A stretch of DNA of 64,000 bases from Bacteroidales bacterium (GTDB taxonomy: Bacteria; Bacteroidota; Bacteroidia; Bacteroidales; UBA932): NCBI GenBank assembly GCA_017509685.1, contig JAFWPA010000009.1, forward strand, positions 124,001 through 188,000, in the 5' to 3' direction. This document shows, in pieces, positions 17,812 through 26,393 of this stretch. The notes below the pieces were generated by a model. It was given only the letters and a program-made list of their open reading frames with translations, was not told the origin of the DNA and made no database searches. Numbering within the stretch: the first letter of the stretch is position 1; the number at the start of each line of letters is the position of its first letter. The position numbers were made by a program, and so were the translations under genes.

Positions 17812-18794
17812 AGGTTGGGGTTCTCTTTCTTCCAGTTTTCCACGGCGGGAACGATACCCAGGGAGACGATTTCGTCGCGCATCTTCACCAGGTGCTCATA
17901 GGAAGCCTGGAGAGCAGCCATTTCTTCGGGGGTACCCTGCGGGTTGGTGAAGTGGCAGCCAGTGGCGTCAATGACGGTGGGCATAGCCATCATCACGTTC
18001 TTGTACTGGGCGTTGTTCACGTACGTGCCGGCGGGCCAGGTGAACTTGTCGCCGCCCATGGCGGCCTCGATCATCTTCACGGCCTGGTAAGCGGGGCTCT
18101 GGAAGGAGCTGCGGCCACGCAGTTTGATGATGTTGGAACCACCCTGGATGGTGTTGTGCTTGATTTCCTCGAAGCGCTCTGCGCTCAGCTTCATATCGGC
18201 CAGGGGTTTGCCGTCAATCTTGACATCGGAGGCGAATACGGCCATGGCCTCACCGTGACCACCGTAAGTGTGGGCTCCGGTTACCTTGCACTGCTGTACG
18301 CCGAACTCCTGGGCCAGGGCTTCCTGCAGACGGGTGCTGTCCAGGGCCGCCAGGGAAGTGAGCTGGCTGGGCTTGAGACCGGAGTGGATGAGGGCGGTGA
18401 GAGCGGTGACATCGGCCGGGTTGAAGATAACCACCACAAACTTGGCGTCGGGGCAGTACTTCTTGATGTTGTCACCGAATTCGGCGGCAATCTGGCAGTT
18501 GCCCTTGAGCAGATCCTCGCGGGTCATGCCTTCCTTGCGGGGAGCGCCACCGGCGGAAACGATGTACTTGGCATCCTTGAAAGCAACGGCAGGGTCGATG
18601 GTGGCAGTGAGGTTGATACCCTCGAATGCGCAGTGATCCATTTCGGCCAGTACGCCCTTGAGACCGGGCTCGAAGATATCGTACAGGCAAATGTTGGGGG
18701 TAAGACCCAGCATGGCGGCGGTCTGGACCATGTTGGAACCGATCATGCCGGCTGCGCCGACAATCAGGAGCTTTTCATCAGTAAGAAATTTCAT
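17808..18794 (-). CDS. mdh: Malate dehydrogenase
   Basis: 328 residues, no signal peptide. N-terminal Rossmann motif LLIVGAAGMIGSNMV; substrate-binding mobile loop GGAPRKEGMTREDLL; VVVIFNPADVTALTAL; and catalytic His in VTGAHTYGGHGEAM. This is an LDH/MDH-superfamily NAD-dependent enzyme interconverting malate and oxaloacetate, in Bacteroidales part of the reductive branch from oxaloacetate to fumarate and succinate. It is a single-gene unit with a TATCTTTG box 42 nt upstream. Convergent with feoAB. Confidence 0.93.
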   Translation of the reverse strand: MKFLTDEKLLIVGAAGMIGSNMVQTAAMLGLTPNICLYDIFEPGLKGVLAEMDHCAFEGINLTATIDPAVAFKDAKYIVSAGGAPRKEGMTREDLLKGNCQIAAEFGDNIKKYCPDAKFVVVIFNPADVTALTALIHSGLKPSQLTSLAALDSTRLQEALAQEFGVQQCKVTGAHTYGGHGEAMAVFASDVKIDGKPLADMKLSAERFEEIKHNTIQGGSNIIKLRGRSSFQSPAYQAVKMIEAAMGGDKFTWPAGTYVNNAQYKNVMMAMPTVIDATGCHFTNPQGTPEEMAALQASYEHLVKMRDEIVSLGIVPAVENWKKENPNL

Positions 18795-18836
18795 GATATG
18801 TGTGTGTTTAATGTGTTCGCTTTTCGTTTGAGCCTA

Positions 18837-18844
18837 CAAAGATA
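18837..18844 (-). promoter_or_regulatory. -7 element of mdh
   Basis: TATCTTTG on the minus strand, 42 nt upstream of the mdh ATG. A -33 element is not clear. Confidence 0.5.
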
Positions 18845-18866
18845 CGAATTTCCGTGCAAAGATTCG

Positions 18867-18895
18867 TTGGAATTCCCAAAAATGAATTATCTTTG
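18867..18895 (+). promoter_or_regulatory. Promoter upstream of an unexplained leader and the PPTase gene
   Basis: TTG at 18867-18869 and TATCTTTG at 18888-18895, spacer 18 nt. The next confident start codon (19069) is 173 nt downstream, an unusually long leader compared with the other genes here. Confidence 0.55.
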
Positions 18896-19068
18896 TGGCG
18901 TAAAATTGTAACGAACAGTATGGAGCCTCCCAGTCAGGTCAAATCCAATCAGTTAACGGGCGTCGGTTCAGACGACCCTCTGTCGCGATTATACACCTTT
19001 AATAACTGAGAACCCGGTGCCGCCAAGGCATGCGGGCGCTTCACTATTGTCGTTCGAAAACCTTTGTA
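18896..19068 (+). other. Long structured leader of unknown function
   Basis: The segment between the promoter and the PPTase start has a strong hairpin GGGCGTC-loop-GACGACCC at about 18958-18978, a second weaker one around 19016-19041, and a possible 29-codon ORF. It may be a 5' regulatory leader or a separate small RNA. I could not match it to a riboswitch or a known RNA family. Confidence 0.35.
18920..19009 (+). CDS. Possible 29-residue leader peptide
   Basis: An ATG 24 nt after the -7 box opens a 29-codon frame (begins MEPPSQVKSNQL, ends LSRLYTFNN) closed by TGA. The predicted peptide is polar, without a signal or run of one regulated amino acid, so a classical attenuation peptide is not supported. 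It could be chance; the strong hairpin lies within it. Confidence 0.2.
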   Translation: MEPPSQVKSNQLTGVGSDDPLSRLYTFNN

Positions 19069-19707
19069 ATGGGACTTTATTTAAAGAAGAAACTGGACAA
19101 CGAAGCCACCATCGGCGTGTGGCAAATCACAGAAACGGAGGAGGAGCTGACCAAGCTCAGCGCCACCCCCACGGACGAGATGGAAGAAATCTCGTTCATC
19201 AAGAGCGAATCCCTTCGCAAACAGCGGCTGGCCGTACGCGCCCTGCTCAATACCCTCTTTGAGGAAAAAGTGTACCTGAGCCACCACGACAACGGCAAAC
19301 CCTATCTGGAGAACAACGCTGTCAATATCTCCATCACCCATACAGAAAAATACGTAGCCGTCATCCTGCACGAGGAAGAGGACTGCGGCATCGATATCGA
19401 ATCCCTGGACCGGGACTTCAGCGCCGTGGAAAAGAAAGCCCTGAGCGAAGACGAAATCGACGACCTGGAAGAAGAGAAGAGAAACGAGCAACTGGCCATC
19501 TACTGGTGCGCCAAGGAAGCTATCTTCAAGCTCTTAAGCCGCTATAACGTGGACTTCGCCGAGCAAATTGAAATTGAGCGCTTCCGCCCCCGCGGCGAAG
19601 GCGAACTGGAAGCCACCTTCATCGACAAAAACGAAGACGAAGAAGAGTTCGATTTGGAATACATGACCTTCGACCGCCACGTGCTGGTCTGGGTAGTGGG
19701 AGACTAA
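19069..19707 (+). CDS. 4'-phosphopantetheinyl transferase
   Basis: 212 residues from ATG 19069 (MGLYLKKKL); an in-frame ATG at 19030 is less likely. The Sfp/AcpS-like signature is present: NISITHTEKYVAVIL, then DCGIDIESLDR supplying the Mg-binding Asp and Glu, and YWCAKEAIFKLLSR with the W-x-x-K-E motif. It would transfer phosphopantetheine from CoA to a carrier-protein serine. Bacteroidales often carry such a gene as the main or only PPTase for fatty-acid ACP. The C-terminal region is unusually acidic (DKNEDEEEFDLEY). Followed by a terminator. Confidence 0.88.
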   Translation: MGLYLKKKLDNEATIGVWQITETEEELTKLSATPTDEMEEISFIKSESLRKQRLAVRALLNTLFEEKVYLSHHDNGKPYLENNAVNISITHTEKYVAVILHEEEDCGIDIESLDRDFSAVEKKALSEDEIDDLEEEKRNEQLAIYWCAKEAIFKLLSRYNVDFAEQIEIERFRPRGEGELEATFIDKNEDEEEFDLEYMTFDRHVLVWVVGD

Positions 19708-19720
19708 ATCCCTCCATACA

Positions 19721-19787
19721 ATCTTAGTCCGAAAATCGGGCTAAAACAGACTAAGATCGTCAGCAGTGACGATCTTAGTTCGTTTTT
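19721..19787 (+). terminator. Intrinsic terminator with an alternative pairing partner
   Basis: CTAAGATCGTC (19751-19761), loop AGCAGT, GACGATCTTAG (19768-19778), then TTCGTTTTT: a perfect 11-bp stem followed by a T-rich tract. Upstream, ATCTTAGTC (19721-19729) can pair with GACTAAGAT (19749-19757), which uses the left arm of the terminator, so the two stems exclude each other. It ends the PPTase transcript and could act as an attenuator. Confidence 0.75.
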
Positions 19788-19877
19788 GGACCTAATTCCA
19801 CTTAAGATTGCAGCGCGGGCGGTCGAGGGGATTTTTTTTGTGGTGGAATCCGCCACAGAAAGGTTGCGGGGAAGCGT

Positions 19878-19885
19878 TATCTTTG
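19878..19885 (+). promoter_or_regulatory. -7 element of the 19902-23625 gene group
   Basis: TATCTTTG, 16 nt before the ATG at 19902. No TTTG at the standard -33 distance. The small palindrome GTGG-GGAATCC-CCAC lies just upstream (about 19841-19857). Confidence 0.5.
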
Positions 19886-19901
19886 TGAAAAACTGATAAC
19901 C

Positions 19902-20393
19902 ATGAAAAGAATCTTCACCTTGCTCGTCGCAGGCTTGTTGCTAGCCGTGTGCCAGCCGGCCGCCAATGCACAGCAGTTATCCCAGGAAGAGGTGGACGAG
20001 ATGCTGCGGCAATACGGCGCCACGGACGAGTATTTTGAAATGCAGCGACTGATGGACGAAATAGCGGAAAAGTCAGAGGCCGCCGAGCGGCAGGAAAAGA
20101 CCACCCGCGCCGTGATGCTCATCCTGTCCCTGGCCGTGGCGGTGATACCGCTGTGGGGCATTGGCAAACGCATTATCCAGCATCCGGAAGTGAGAACCGC
20201 CAAAGGCGTCACGCTGGCCCTGCTCATTGGCGTCGCGGGCGGCGCCGTGCTCTTTGCCATCAACTACGGCTGGATGTTCCTGCGGGTCAAATACGGTGAC
20301 GAACTCAACTTTCCCCTGGCCCTGCTCATCACCGTGGGCATCGCTGCGGGGGCCATTTTCCTGATGAACAAGAAAGATGAAAAGGATTCTTAG
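19902..20393 (+). CDS. Small inner-membrane protein of unknown function
   Basis: 163 residues. A signal-peptide-like segment (to about ANAQ, residue 24) is followed by an acidic helical stretch (SQEEVDEMLRQYGATDEYFE), then three hydrophobic segments (about 71-90, 102-122, 137-155) and a Lys/Asp tail. I do not recognise the family. First of four same-strand genes; its 3' end overlaps the next gene by 17 bases, so they are translationally coupled. Confidence 0.7.
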   Translation: MKRIFTLLVAGLLLAVCQPAANAQQLSQEEVDEMLRQYGATDEYFEMQRLMDEIAEKSEAAERQEKTTRAVMLILSLAVAVIPLWGIGKRIIQHPEVRTAKGVTLALLIGVAGGAVLFAINYGWMFLRVKYGDELNFPLALLITVGIAAGAIFLMNKKDEKDS

Positions 20394-20895
20394 CGTCCTG
20401 CTGCTCACCTTCGCTCTTGCCTGGGCCGCGGGTGCGCAGCGCGTCAATGCCGAAATCGGCTTGTATTATCAGAACGGGCAATACGACACCGTGAAGGATA
20501 ACTTCATCGGCGCGTCCATCCTGGTCCAGTTCGAGCCCTTCTTCCCTGCGTCCCTCTATCTGAGCACCGGTATAGAGGCCTCCCTGGGACTGAGCAAAGG
20601 CGGCAACGTGCCGGACTATCGCTTTGAACTGCCCGTCAAACTCTCCTGGCTGTATGAGCCTTCGCCCAAGTTTTCCGTGGGTCCCTATGCCGGGGTGTAC
20701 GGGGTGGCCAACCTGATGGTAACCCCGGACGACAAATCCCTCTACAACACGCTCCAGGGCGGATTCAGTGCGGGTCTCACTATACAGTTCGGGGCCCTGG
20801 ACCTGTACGGCGGCTATTGGCGTGACTTCCTTCCCTTCCGCAAGGGCGGCAGCACCTTCAGCGGTTTCCGTATTACGCTGGGTATCTTCTTATAA
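20377..20895 (+). CDS. Small outer-membrane beta-barrel protein
   Basis: 172 residues with signal peptide ending GAQ/R. Alternating strands (VNAEIGLYYQNGQYD, SLYLSTGIEASLGLSKGG, FSVGPYAGVYGVANLMV, FSAGLTIQFGALDLYGGYW) and a C-terminal FRITLGIFL indicate a small outer-membrane barrel. Family and ligand are unknown. Overlaps the preceding gene by 17 bases and is six bases from the next. Confidence 0.68.
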   Translation: MKRILSVLLLTFALAWAAGAQRVNAEIGLYYQNGQYDTVKDNFIGASILVQFEPFFPASLYLSTGIEASLGLSKGGNVPDYRFELPVKLSWLYEPSPKFSVGPYAGVYGVANLMVTPDDKSLYNTLQGGFSAGLTIQFGALDLYGGYWRDFLPFRKGGSTFSGFRITLGIFL

Positions 20896-20901
20896 ACGGT
20901 T

Positions 20902-22191
20902 ATGAAACGCATCCTACTCCTATTGACAGCCCTCCTCGCCGCCCTTCCGCTGGCAGCCCAATATGATATTCCGCCGGTGAGCGAAGCCAAAATAGTGGCC
21001 GTCTACTGCATCCACTGCGGACTCATCGAACTTGAAAAAGGGGAGACACACCGGAGTGACTGCCCTTACACAAACGGTAGCGTATCGGAAAGCGAAGGAT
21101 CCTACGGAAGCGGACGGGCGTCCTACGCCGACCGTCATTACGACGCCTGGTATGAACGCCAGGCGGCCCGGGAAGCCCGAAAGGCCGAAAGAGAAGCCCG
21201 GAAGTATGCCCGGCCGAAAAAGGTGAAACTGAAGGATTATATCCCCATGGCCGGACAAACCGTGGTGGCGCCCCAGGGGGCCACGGCGAACACCCAGGTC
21301 ATAGCCAAATATGACAAAAAGGGCGTTCCCCGCTACGGCCTCAAGAACAAAGCTACCGGGAAATGGATACGCAAGCCCCAGTTCGAAGGCATCACCATCG
21401 TGGGTCCCCACGCCGCGGCAGCCAGCCTGAAGGGCAAGACCGCCATCATAGACCCGGATACCGGAAAGCCAACCACGGAGTATGCCTTTGACCAGTTCAA
21501 GGCCTTCCACTACCCGGACAACGCCAAAAACACCATCCTGGCCCTGGCCAAAACCAGCCCCGAAGGACAACGCGCCTGGTATATGATGAAGGCCGACGGC
21601 AACGGCAACTACAACCAGTTCATGACCTGCCTGGACACAGATTTCTATGAGGATGCCACCGGCCGGAAAGTCATTTACCGGGAAGCCGATAACCGGAAAG
21701 TGGGGATCATGGACGAGTTCGGGAACGAGATCCTGCCACCCATCTTTGACGGGCTGCAGAACCTGGAATTCGCCGTGAACGACGCTTCCTACTACCAGGC
21801 CCGGATAGTGAAGGAAGACGGGCAGTCCGTACGGGGCGTGATAGACGACAAAGGACGCGTTGTTGTCCCCTGCCGGTACGACGCCGTGGACGCCAAATCC
21901 TGGGGCAAATACGGTATACGGGTAGAGAAAGAAGGGAAAGTGGGCGTCTTTGACGTGGAGGGAAACCAGCTGTTGCCCGACGCTTTCGATTCCCTGGAAC
22001 TGGACCATTTCTGGAAGGACGACCACCACTGGGCCTTCTTCCGGGGCTGGGTGACCGACGGGGACGGCAAGCGCTACTGCGCCCTTTTCAATACGGAAGG
22101 GGAACAGCTCACCGATTTCTCCGACAGCCACCGGTATGGGTTTGAACTGGAAGATATGACAGACCGCCTGGAAGAATACAGAATTTACTGA
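20902..22191 (+). CDS. Secreted WG-repeat protein with an N-terminal Cys cluster
   Basis: 429 residues, signal peptide ending LAAQ. After it comes a CIHCGLIELEKG...SDCPY cluster (C-x2-C plus a third Cys) that could bind a metal, then a charged helix rich in Arg, Glu and Lys (about 85-110). From about residue 130 onward there are WG-type beta repeats (PF14903-like): YGLKNKATGKWIRKPQFEGI, VGIMDEFGNEILPPIFDGL, GVIDDKGRVVVPCRYDAV and VGVFDVEGNQLLPDAFDSL. WG repeats are probably binding modules; no enzymatic motif is seen. Third gene of the group and four bases before the next start. Confidence 0.75.
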   Translation: MKRILLLLTALLAALPLAAQYDIPPVSEAKIVAVYCIHCGLIELEKGETHRSDCPYTNGSVSESEGSYGSGRASYADRHYDAWYERQAAREARKAEREARKYARPKKVKLKDYIPMAGQTVVAPQGATANTQVIAKYDKKGVPRYGLKNKATGKWIRKPQFEGITIVGPHAAAASLKGKTAIIDPDTGKPTTEYAFDQFKAFHYPDNAKNTILALAKTSPEGQRAWYMMKADGNGNYNQFMTCLDTDFYEDATGRKVIYREADNRKVGIMDEFGNEILPPIFDGLQNLEFAVNDASYYQARIVKEDGQSVRGVIDDKGRVVVPCRYDAVDAKSWGKYGIRVEKEGKVGVFDVEGNQLLPDAFDSLELDHFWKDDHHWAFFRGWVTDGDGKRYCALFNTEGEQLTDFSDSHRYGFELEDMTDRLEEYRIY

Positions 22192-22194
22192 CCT

Positions 22195-23625
22195 ATGAGA
22201 CTCATCGCTTTATTCCTGGCACTGGCCATCCTGCCCATTCAGAAGAGTTTCACGGGCTCGCCTGATGCCAGCACCCGTGCGCCGCAATTCGAGCAAGGCG
22301 TGGTGCGCTACTTCAACCTGACTCCCGGCGGCCAGCAGGGAAACCTGGTGATTGTGAAAGAAAACGGGCTTCCGGGCATGTGGAACAACGCCACCGCCCA
22401 GTGGCAGATTCTGCCCGGCGGCGTGCGCGAACTCTTTTTCGCCACCGCCAACCAGTTCTATTACACCAACCTGGAAGGCCACGCCGGATTCGGCCGCATC
22501 CAGCCCGGCTTTGAGAAAAGCGGGCCCTATGATTCCGCCACTTTCTCCTGTCCATTCACAGCCATCACCTATTACCCCAGCCGGGAGGAAGTGCAGTACA
22601 TTTACCTGCAGATAGGGGGCCGATGGGCCGTGCGCGGGGTGGACGGTTTTCTGGTATCGCCGGACGCTCCCCGGAAACCGGCCGATGAATCCAACGCAGA
22701 CTATGTGATGCGGCAGTTCCGGGAGCTGAACGCCTCCTCCATGCATGTGGCAGCCCAGACCCACGACAGCAAAGGTAAGGGCGTATACGTCACCCTGACC
22801 GAGACGCCCTACGCGGGGCCTTATTACCTCCCTGGCATTCCCGCCGACTGTACTGTATTTCCGGAATACGGCATCTTTGGCGTGAAAGACGGGGTGCTCA
22901 CCCTGGCCTGCGCCGAGTTCTACTGCTGGGAAGACGACGGCTTTTACTGGTACGAGGACTTCGGCGTAGAGCCCCCCTACATCCCCTTAAACATGGTTAC
23001 CCGCTATGCCGCCGGTTTTGACGGTATCAAGGGTACCGACGGCGGGGTCTTCTACGGCACCAAGGAGGATGCCTGCTACGGCCTGCACCTGCGCCCCGAC
23101 GGTTCCTACAAGTTCGGGAAGGTCTATCTGCACATCAACAGTGACGGCACCTACACCCCCTTCGGCCACTCGGACTGGTGGGAGGACGACTGGCGGTTCC
23201 CTATGGATTTGAGCTTCCGGGAATTCTACTTTGACTATGAGTTCCAGTTCTACAGGTCCGACCCGGAGTATGACGTGGACGCCCTGTGGGAAAAGGCCAA
23301 AAAGATTTATCTGAAGGCCAACAACTGGTCAGAGTTCACGGAACGTTATCCCATGTCCACCGAAGGATATGACAACGAAAAAGGCGCGCTCAAACTGGTC
23401 TTCGCAGAAGATATCTTTCCGCCCGTTTTCGTCCCAATGAGCGCCAAGGATGCCGAAAACCTCCTGCGAGACATCAAGAAATACGGCACCGACGAACTGG
23501 TCTGGTGGTACTCGAGGGGAATCGACGAAGAAGGATACCTGTATGCCAGTCACGTCTCTGTTGGCTGGCCGGTGAATTGGCCGGGGCAGCGCCAGGGAAG
23601 AATATTCGAATATATAGCGGAATAG
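22195..23625 (+). CDS. Secreted protein of unknown function
   Basis: 476 residues, with an N-terminal hydrophobic segment (MRLIALFLALAILPIQKSF) that is probably a signal peptide. It is rich in aromatic and acidic residues (YCWEDDGFYWYEDFG, HSDWWEDDWRF) and looks like a beta-rich extracellular protein. No family recognised and no lipobox. It ends the four-gene group and is convergent with nrdG, five bases away. Its location suggests a role with the barrel and WG-repeat proteins at the cell surface. Confidence 0.65.
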   Translation: MRLIALFLALAILPIQKSFTGSPDASTRAPQFEQGVVRYFNLTPGGQQGNLVIVKENGLPGMWNNATAQWQILPGGVRELFFATANQFYYTNLEGHAGFGRIQPGFEKSGPYDSATFSCPFTAITYYPSREEVQYIYLQIGGRWAVRGVDGFLVSPDAPRKPADESNADYVMRQFRELNASSMHVAAQTHDSKGKGVYVTLTETPYAGPYYLPGIPADCTVFPEYGIFGVKDGVLTLACAEFYCWEDDGFYWYEDFGVEPPYIPLNMVTRYAAGFDGIKGTDGGVFYGTKEDACYGLHLRPDGSYKFGKVYLHINSDGTYTPFGHSDWWEDDWRFPMDLSFREFYFDYEFQFYRSDPEYDVDALWEKAKKIYLKANNWSEFTERYPMSTEGYDNEKGALKLVFAEDIFPPVFVPMSAKDAENLLRDIKKYGTDELVWWYSRGIDEEGYLYASHVSVGWPVNWPGQRQGRIFEYIAE

Positions 23626-23629
23626 AAGC

Positions 23630-24139
23630 CTACCGCAACGGCTCCAGTGCAACCGTCCCGGGAATGTCGTCCTGGGGCGGTTGTCCGTGTAAATAGATGA
23701 TGCGCTGGTTGGGGCTGCCGCGGAACAGGAGGTCCGTATCCCGCTGTTCCAGGATGAAGGGGCCGTCTACCAGCACGTCCAGGTACGGCAGCAGCTGGGA
23801 CAGTTTGGCCGATGCCTGGATTTCCTCCAGCGTGAAGCCCGTCCAGCACCAGATGGTCTTGGAGGTCTCTTCCTTGATGCGCCGGGCCAGCTCCGTGAAG
23901 GCCTCCACCTGGTAGAAGGGGTCTCCGCCGGAGAAGGTGACGTCCGACATTTCATCGGCCCGGACAATCTCGAAGAGTTCGTCCGTGGTCATCCATCGGC
24001 CCGCGTTGAAATCCCAGCTCTGGGGATTGTGGCAGCCCTTGCACGCGTGCTTGCACCCGGCACAGTAAATGGCCGTGCGGAAACCGGGTCCGTCGGCCAT
24101 TGTCTGTTCGATGATGTCTAATACGCGGATTCTACTCAT
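23630..24139 (-). CDS. nrdG: Anaerobic ribonucleotide reductase activating protein NrdG
   Basis: 169 residues from ATG 24139, which overlaps the nrdD stop by eight bases; longer in-frame starts lie inside nrdD. Radical SAM enzyme: the cluster-binding motif is CKHACKGC (C-x3-C-x2-C), as in NrdG, followed by NPQSWDF and the glycine-rich FSGGDPFYQ. It cleaves S-adenosylmethionine to install the glycyl radical in NrdD. C-terminal VLVDGPFILEQRD and FRGSPNQRIIYL are typical of the family. Cytoplasmic; coupled to nrdD. Confidence 0.95.
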   Translation of the reverse strand: MSRIRVLDIIEQTMADGPGFRTAIYCAGCKHACKGCHNPQSWDFNAGRWMTTDELFEIVRADEMSDVTFSGGDPFYQVEAFTELARRIKEETSKTIWCWTGFTLEEIQASAKLSQLLPYLDVLVDGPFILEQRDTDLLFRGSPNQRIIYLHGQPPQDDIPGTVALEPLR

Positions 24140-26342
24140 GCACAACCCTGTCGTGGAGTTCGGCGAGCTTGCCGGCGTTCCAGCGGTCCGTGGTGCCCAC
24201 CAGGTAACCGGTGATGCGCTGGAGGGTGTCGATGTGGTGACCATGGCAGTGCGGGCACTCGGTGAGGTTCTTATCGGCGTTCTCGTAGCCGCAGTCCATG
24301 CAGCGGTTGCGGTTGTGGTTCACGGAGCCATAGCCGATATCGTACTTGTCCATCAGGTCCACAATGCGCATGATGGCCTCGGGGTTGTGGGTGGCGTCAC
24401 CGTCTACCTCTACATAGAAGATATGGCCGGCGTTCTCGTACTTGTGGTACGGGCCTTCAACCTTGGCCTTGTGCTCCGGGGTGCACTTGTAGTACACGGG
24501 AACGTGGCTGGAGTTGGTGTAGTAGTCTTTGTCGGTGATGCCGGGCAGGACGCCGAAGGTCTTCTTGTCCCGCTTGGTGAACTTGCCGGACAGGCCCTCG
24601 GCGGGCGTGGCCAGGAAGGTGAAGTTGTGCTGATAGGTCTCGGCGAAGCCGTTGATCTTTTCGGCCATGTGGGCTACGATGCGAAGACCCAGTTCCTGGG
24701 CTTCCTCGCTTTCACCGTGGTGCTTGCCCACCAGCGCGATGAGGCATTCGGCCAGGCCGATAAAGCCGATGGAAAGAGTTCCCTGGTTCAGGACGGGCTC
24801 GATGGGGTCGTTGTCGTCCAGCTTTTCGCTGCCCAGCCACAGACCGGCCATCAGCAGCGGGAACTGCTTCTTGAGGGCGGTCTTCTGGAACTCGAAGCGC
24901 TCGTTCAGCTGACGGGCGGCAATGTCCAGCGCCCAGTCCAGCTTCTGGAAGAACACCTTCAGGCGGGCGTCCTTTTCGGGGGCCTCGTTCATGGCCTCGA
25001 TGGCCAGTTTCACGATATTGATGGTGGTGAAGCTCAAGTTACCGCGGCCGATAGAAGTCTTGGGGCCGAACTTATTGCCGTACACGCGGGTGCGGCAGCC
25101 CATGGTGGCCACTTCGTGCTCGTAGCGCTTGGGATCGTCGGCCTTCCAGGCGTCGTCCTGGTTGTAAGTAGCGTCCAGGTTCAGGAAGTTGGGGAAGAAA
25201 CGGCGGGCGCTCACCTTGCAGGCAAACTTATAGAGGTCATAGTTGGGGTCGGCCGGCAGGTAGCTCACGCCGCGCTTCTTCTTCCAGATCTGGATGGGGA
25301 AGATGGCGGTGGAACCGTTGCCCACGCCCTCATAGGTGGTGTTCAGGATCTCGCGGATGATGCAGCGGCCCTCGGCCGATGTGTCCGTACCATAGTTGAT
25401 GGAGGAGAATACCACCTGGTTACCGCCGCGGCTGTGGATGGTGTTCATGTTGTGCACGAAGGCTTCCATGGCCTGGTGCACGCGGCCCACGGTCTGGTTG
25501 ATGGCGTGCTGACGGGCACGGTCCTTCCCCTGAAGACCGGTGAGGTCACGCTTGAGGTAGTCGTCAATCTTGACGTCCTTGAGCTCGCTGTAATCGGCGT
25601 TCGCCATTTCGCTCACCTTGTCAATCTCCTCTTCGTAGGTCTTGCGCACGAAGGGAGCCAGGTAGAAGTCGAAGGCGGGAATGGCCTGGCCACCGTGCAT
25701 CTCGTTCTGCACGGTTTCCATGGAGATGCAGGCCAGCACGCTGGCGGTCTCGATGCGCTTGGCGGGACGGGACTCCCCGTGACCGGCCTTGAGGCCGCTG
25801 TTGAGGATCTTATCCAGCGGGTGCTGGATGCAGGTAAGGCTCTTGGTGGGATAGTAATCCTTGTCGTGGATATGGATGTAGTTGTTGGCCACGGCTTCCC
25901 GCACGGCGTCGCTCAGGAGGCACTCGTCCACATAGCTCTTGGTGGCCTCGGAGGCAAACTTCATCATCATGCCGGCGGGGGTGTCGGCATTCATGTTGGC
26001 GTTCTCGCGGGTGATATCGTTGGCCTGCGCGTCGATGATGGTCTCGAAGATCTCGTTGGTCTTGGCCTTACGGGCGATGTTGCGCTTGTTACGGTAACGG
26101 ATGTACTCTTTGGCCACTTCCTGGCGGGGGCTGTTCATGAGGTAGTTCTCCACTACGTCCTGAATCTCCTCCACCGTCATCTCCTCCTTGTCCAGCTGGG
26201 AGATAGCTTGGGCAATTTGTGCGGCAAGGACAATATCCTCACCGTCTTCGGTCACGTCCATCGCTTTGAGGATGGCGGCTACAATCTTCTGATTGTTAAA
26301 GTCCACGCGGCGTCCGTCGCGCTTGAGTACACGTTTTACCAT
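24132..26342 (-). CDS. nrdD: Anaerobic ribonucleoside-triphosphate reductase NrdD
   Basis: 736 residues. An N-terminal ATP cone (KRVLKRDGRRVDFNNQKIV) provides allosteric control. The finger-loop and active-site region is followed by a zinc site NRNRCMDCGYENA...ECPHCH (four cysteines) and the glycyl-radical motif RITGYLVGTTDRWNAGK, with the radical at Gly712. It reduces ribonucleoside triphosphates to deoxy forms using formate or a thiol system under anoxia, matching a strict anaerobe. Length is normal. Transcribed from a TATCTTTG box 51 nt upstream and followed directly by nrdG. Confidence 0.97.
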   Translation of the reverse strand: MVKRVLKRDGRRVDFNNQKIVAAILKAMDVTEDGEDIVLAAQIAQAISQLDKEEMTVEEIQDVVENYLMNSPRQEVAKEYIRYRNKRNIARKAKTNEIFETIIDAQANDITRENANMNADTPAGMMMKFASEATKSYVDECLLSDAVREAVANNYIHIHDKDYYPTKSLTCIQHPLDKILNSGLKAGHGESRPAKRIETASVLACISMETVQNEMHGGQAIPAFDFYLAPFVRKTYEEEIDKVSEMANADYSELKDVKIDDYLKRDLTGLQGKDRARQHAINQTVGRVHQAMEAFVHNMNTIHSRGGNQVVFSSINYGTDTSAEGRCIIREILNTTYEGVGNGSTAIFPIQIWKKKRGVSYLPADPNYDLYKFACKVSARRFFPNFLNLDATYNQDDAWKADDPKRYEHEVATMGCRTRVYGNKFGPKTSIGRGNLSFTTINIVKLAIEAMNEAPEKDARLKVFFQKLDWALDIAARQLNERFEFQKTALKKQFPLLMAGLWLGSEKLDDNDPIEPVLNQGTLSIGFIGLAECLIALVGKHHGESEEAQELGLRIVAHMAEKINGFAETYQHNFTFLATPAEGLSGKFTKRDKKTFGVLPGITDKDYYTNSSHVPVYYKCTPEHKAKVEGPYHKYENAGHIFYVEVDGDATHNPEAIMRIVDLMDKYDIGYGSVNHNRNRCMDCGYENADKNLTECPHCHGHHIDTLQRITGYLVGTTDRWNAGKLAELHDRVVHE

Positions 26343-26393
26343 AAGGCAGTCGTTTCAGTGTTGATTTAGGTAAGAGGGGCGATTTCCCCAAAA

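Noticed and set aside
17806..17812. Possible frameshift or fusion at the feoAB/mdh junction
   Set aside because: Both proteins have normal C-termini; the overlap is just two convergent stop codons sharing bases.
18926..18960. CCCAGTCAGGTC followed by AACGGG, resembling an SRP (4.5S) RNA hairpin
   Set aside because: The universal GGAA tetraloop and AGCA internal-loop segment are missing (AATCAG instead), and the downstream GGGCGTC forms a separate hairpin. Not called as SRP RNA.
19005..19030. CTGAGA followed by ACCC, like a TPP riboswitch
   Set aside because: The second conserved half (ACCTGA..GGATAATGCC) is absent downstream and the next gene is not thiamine-related.
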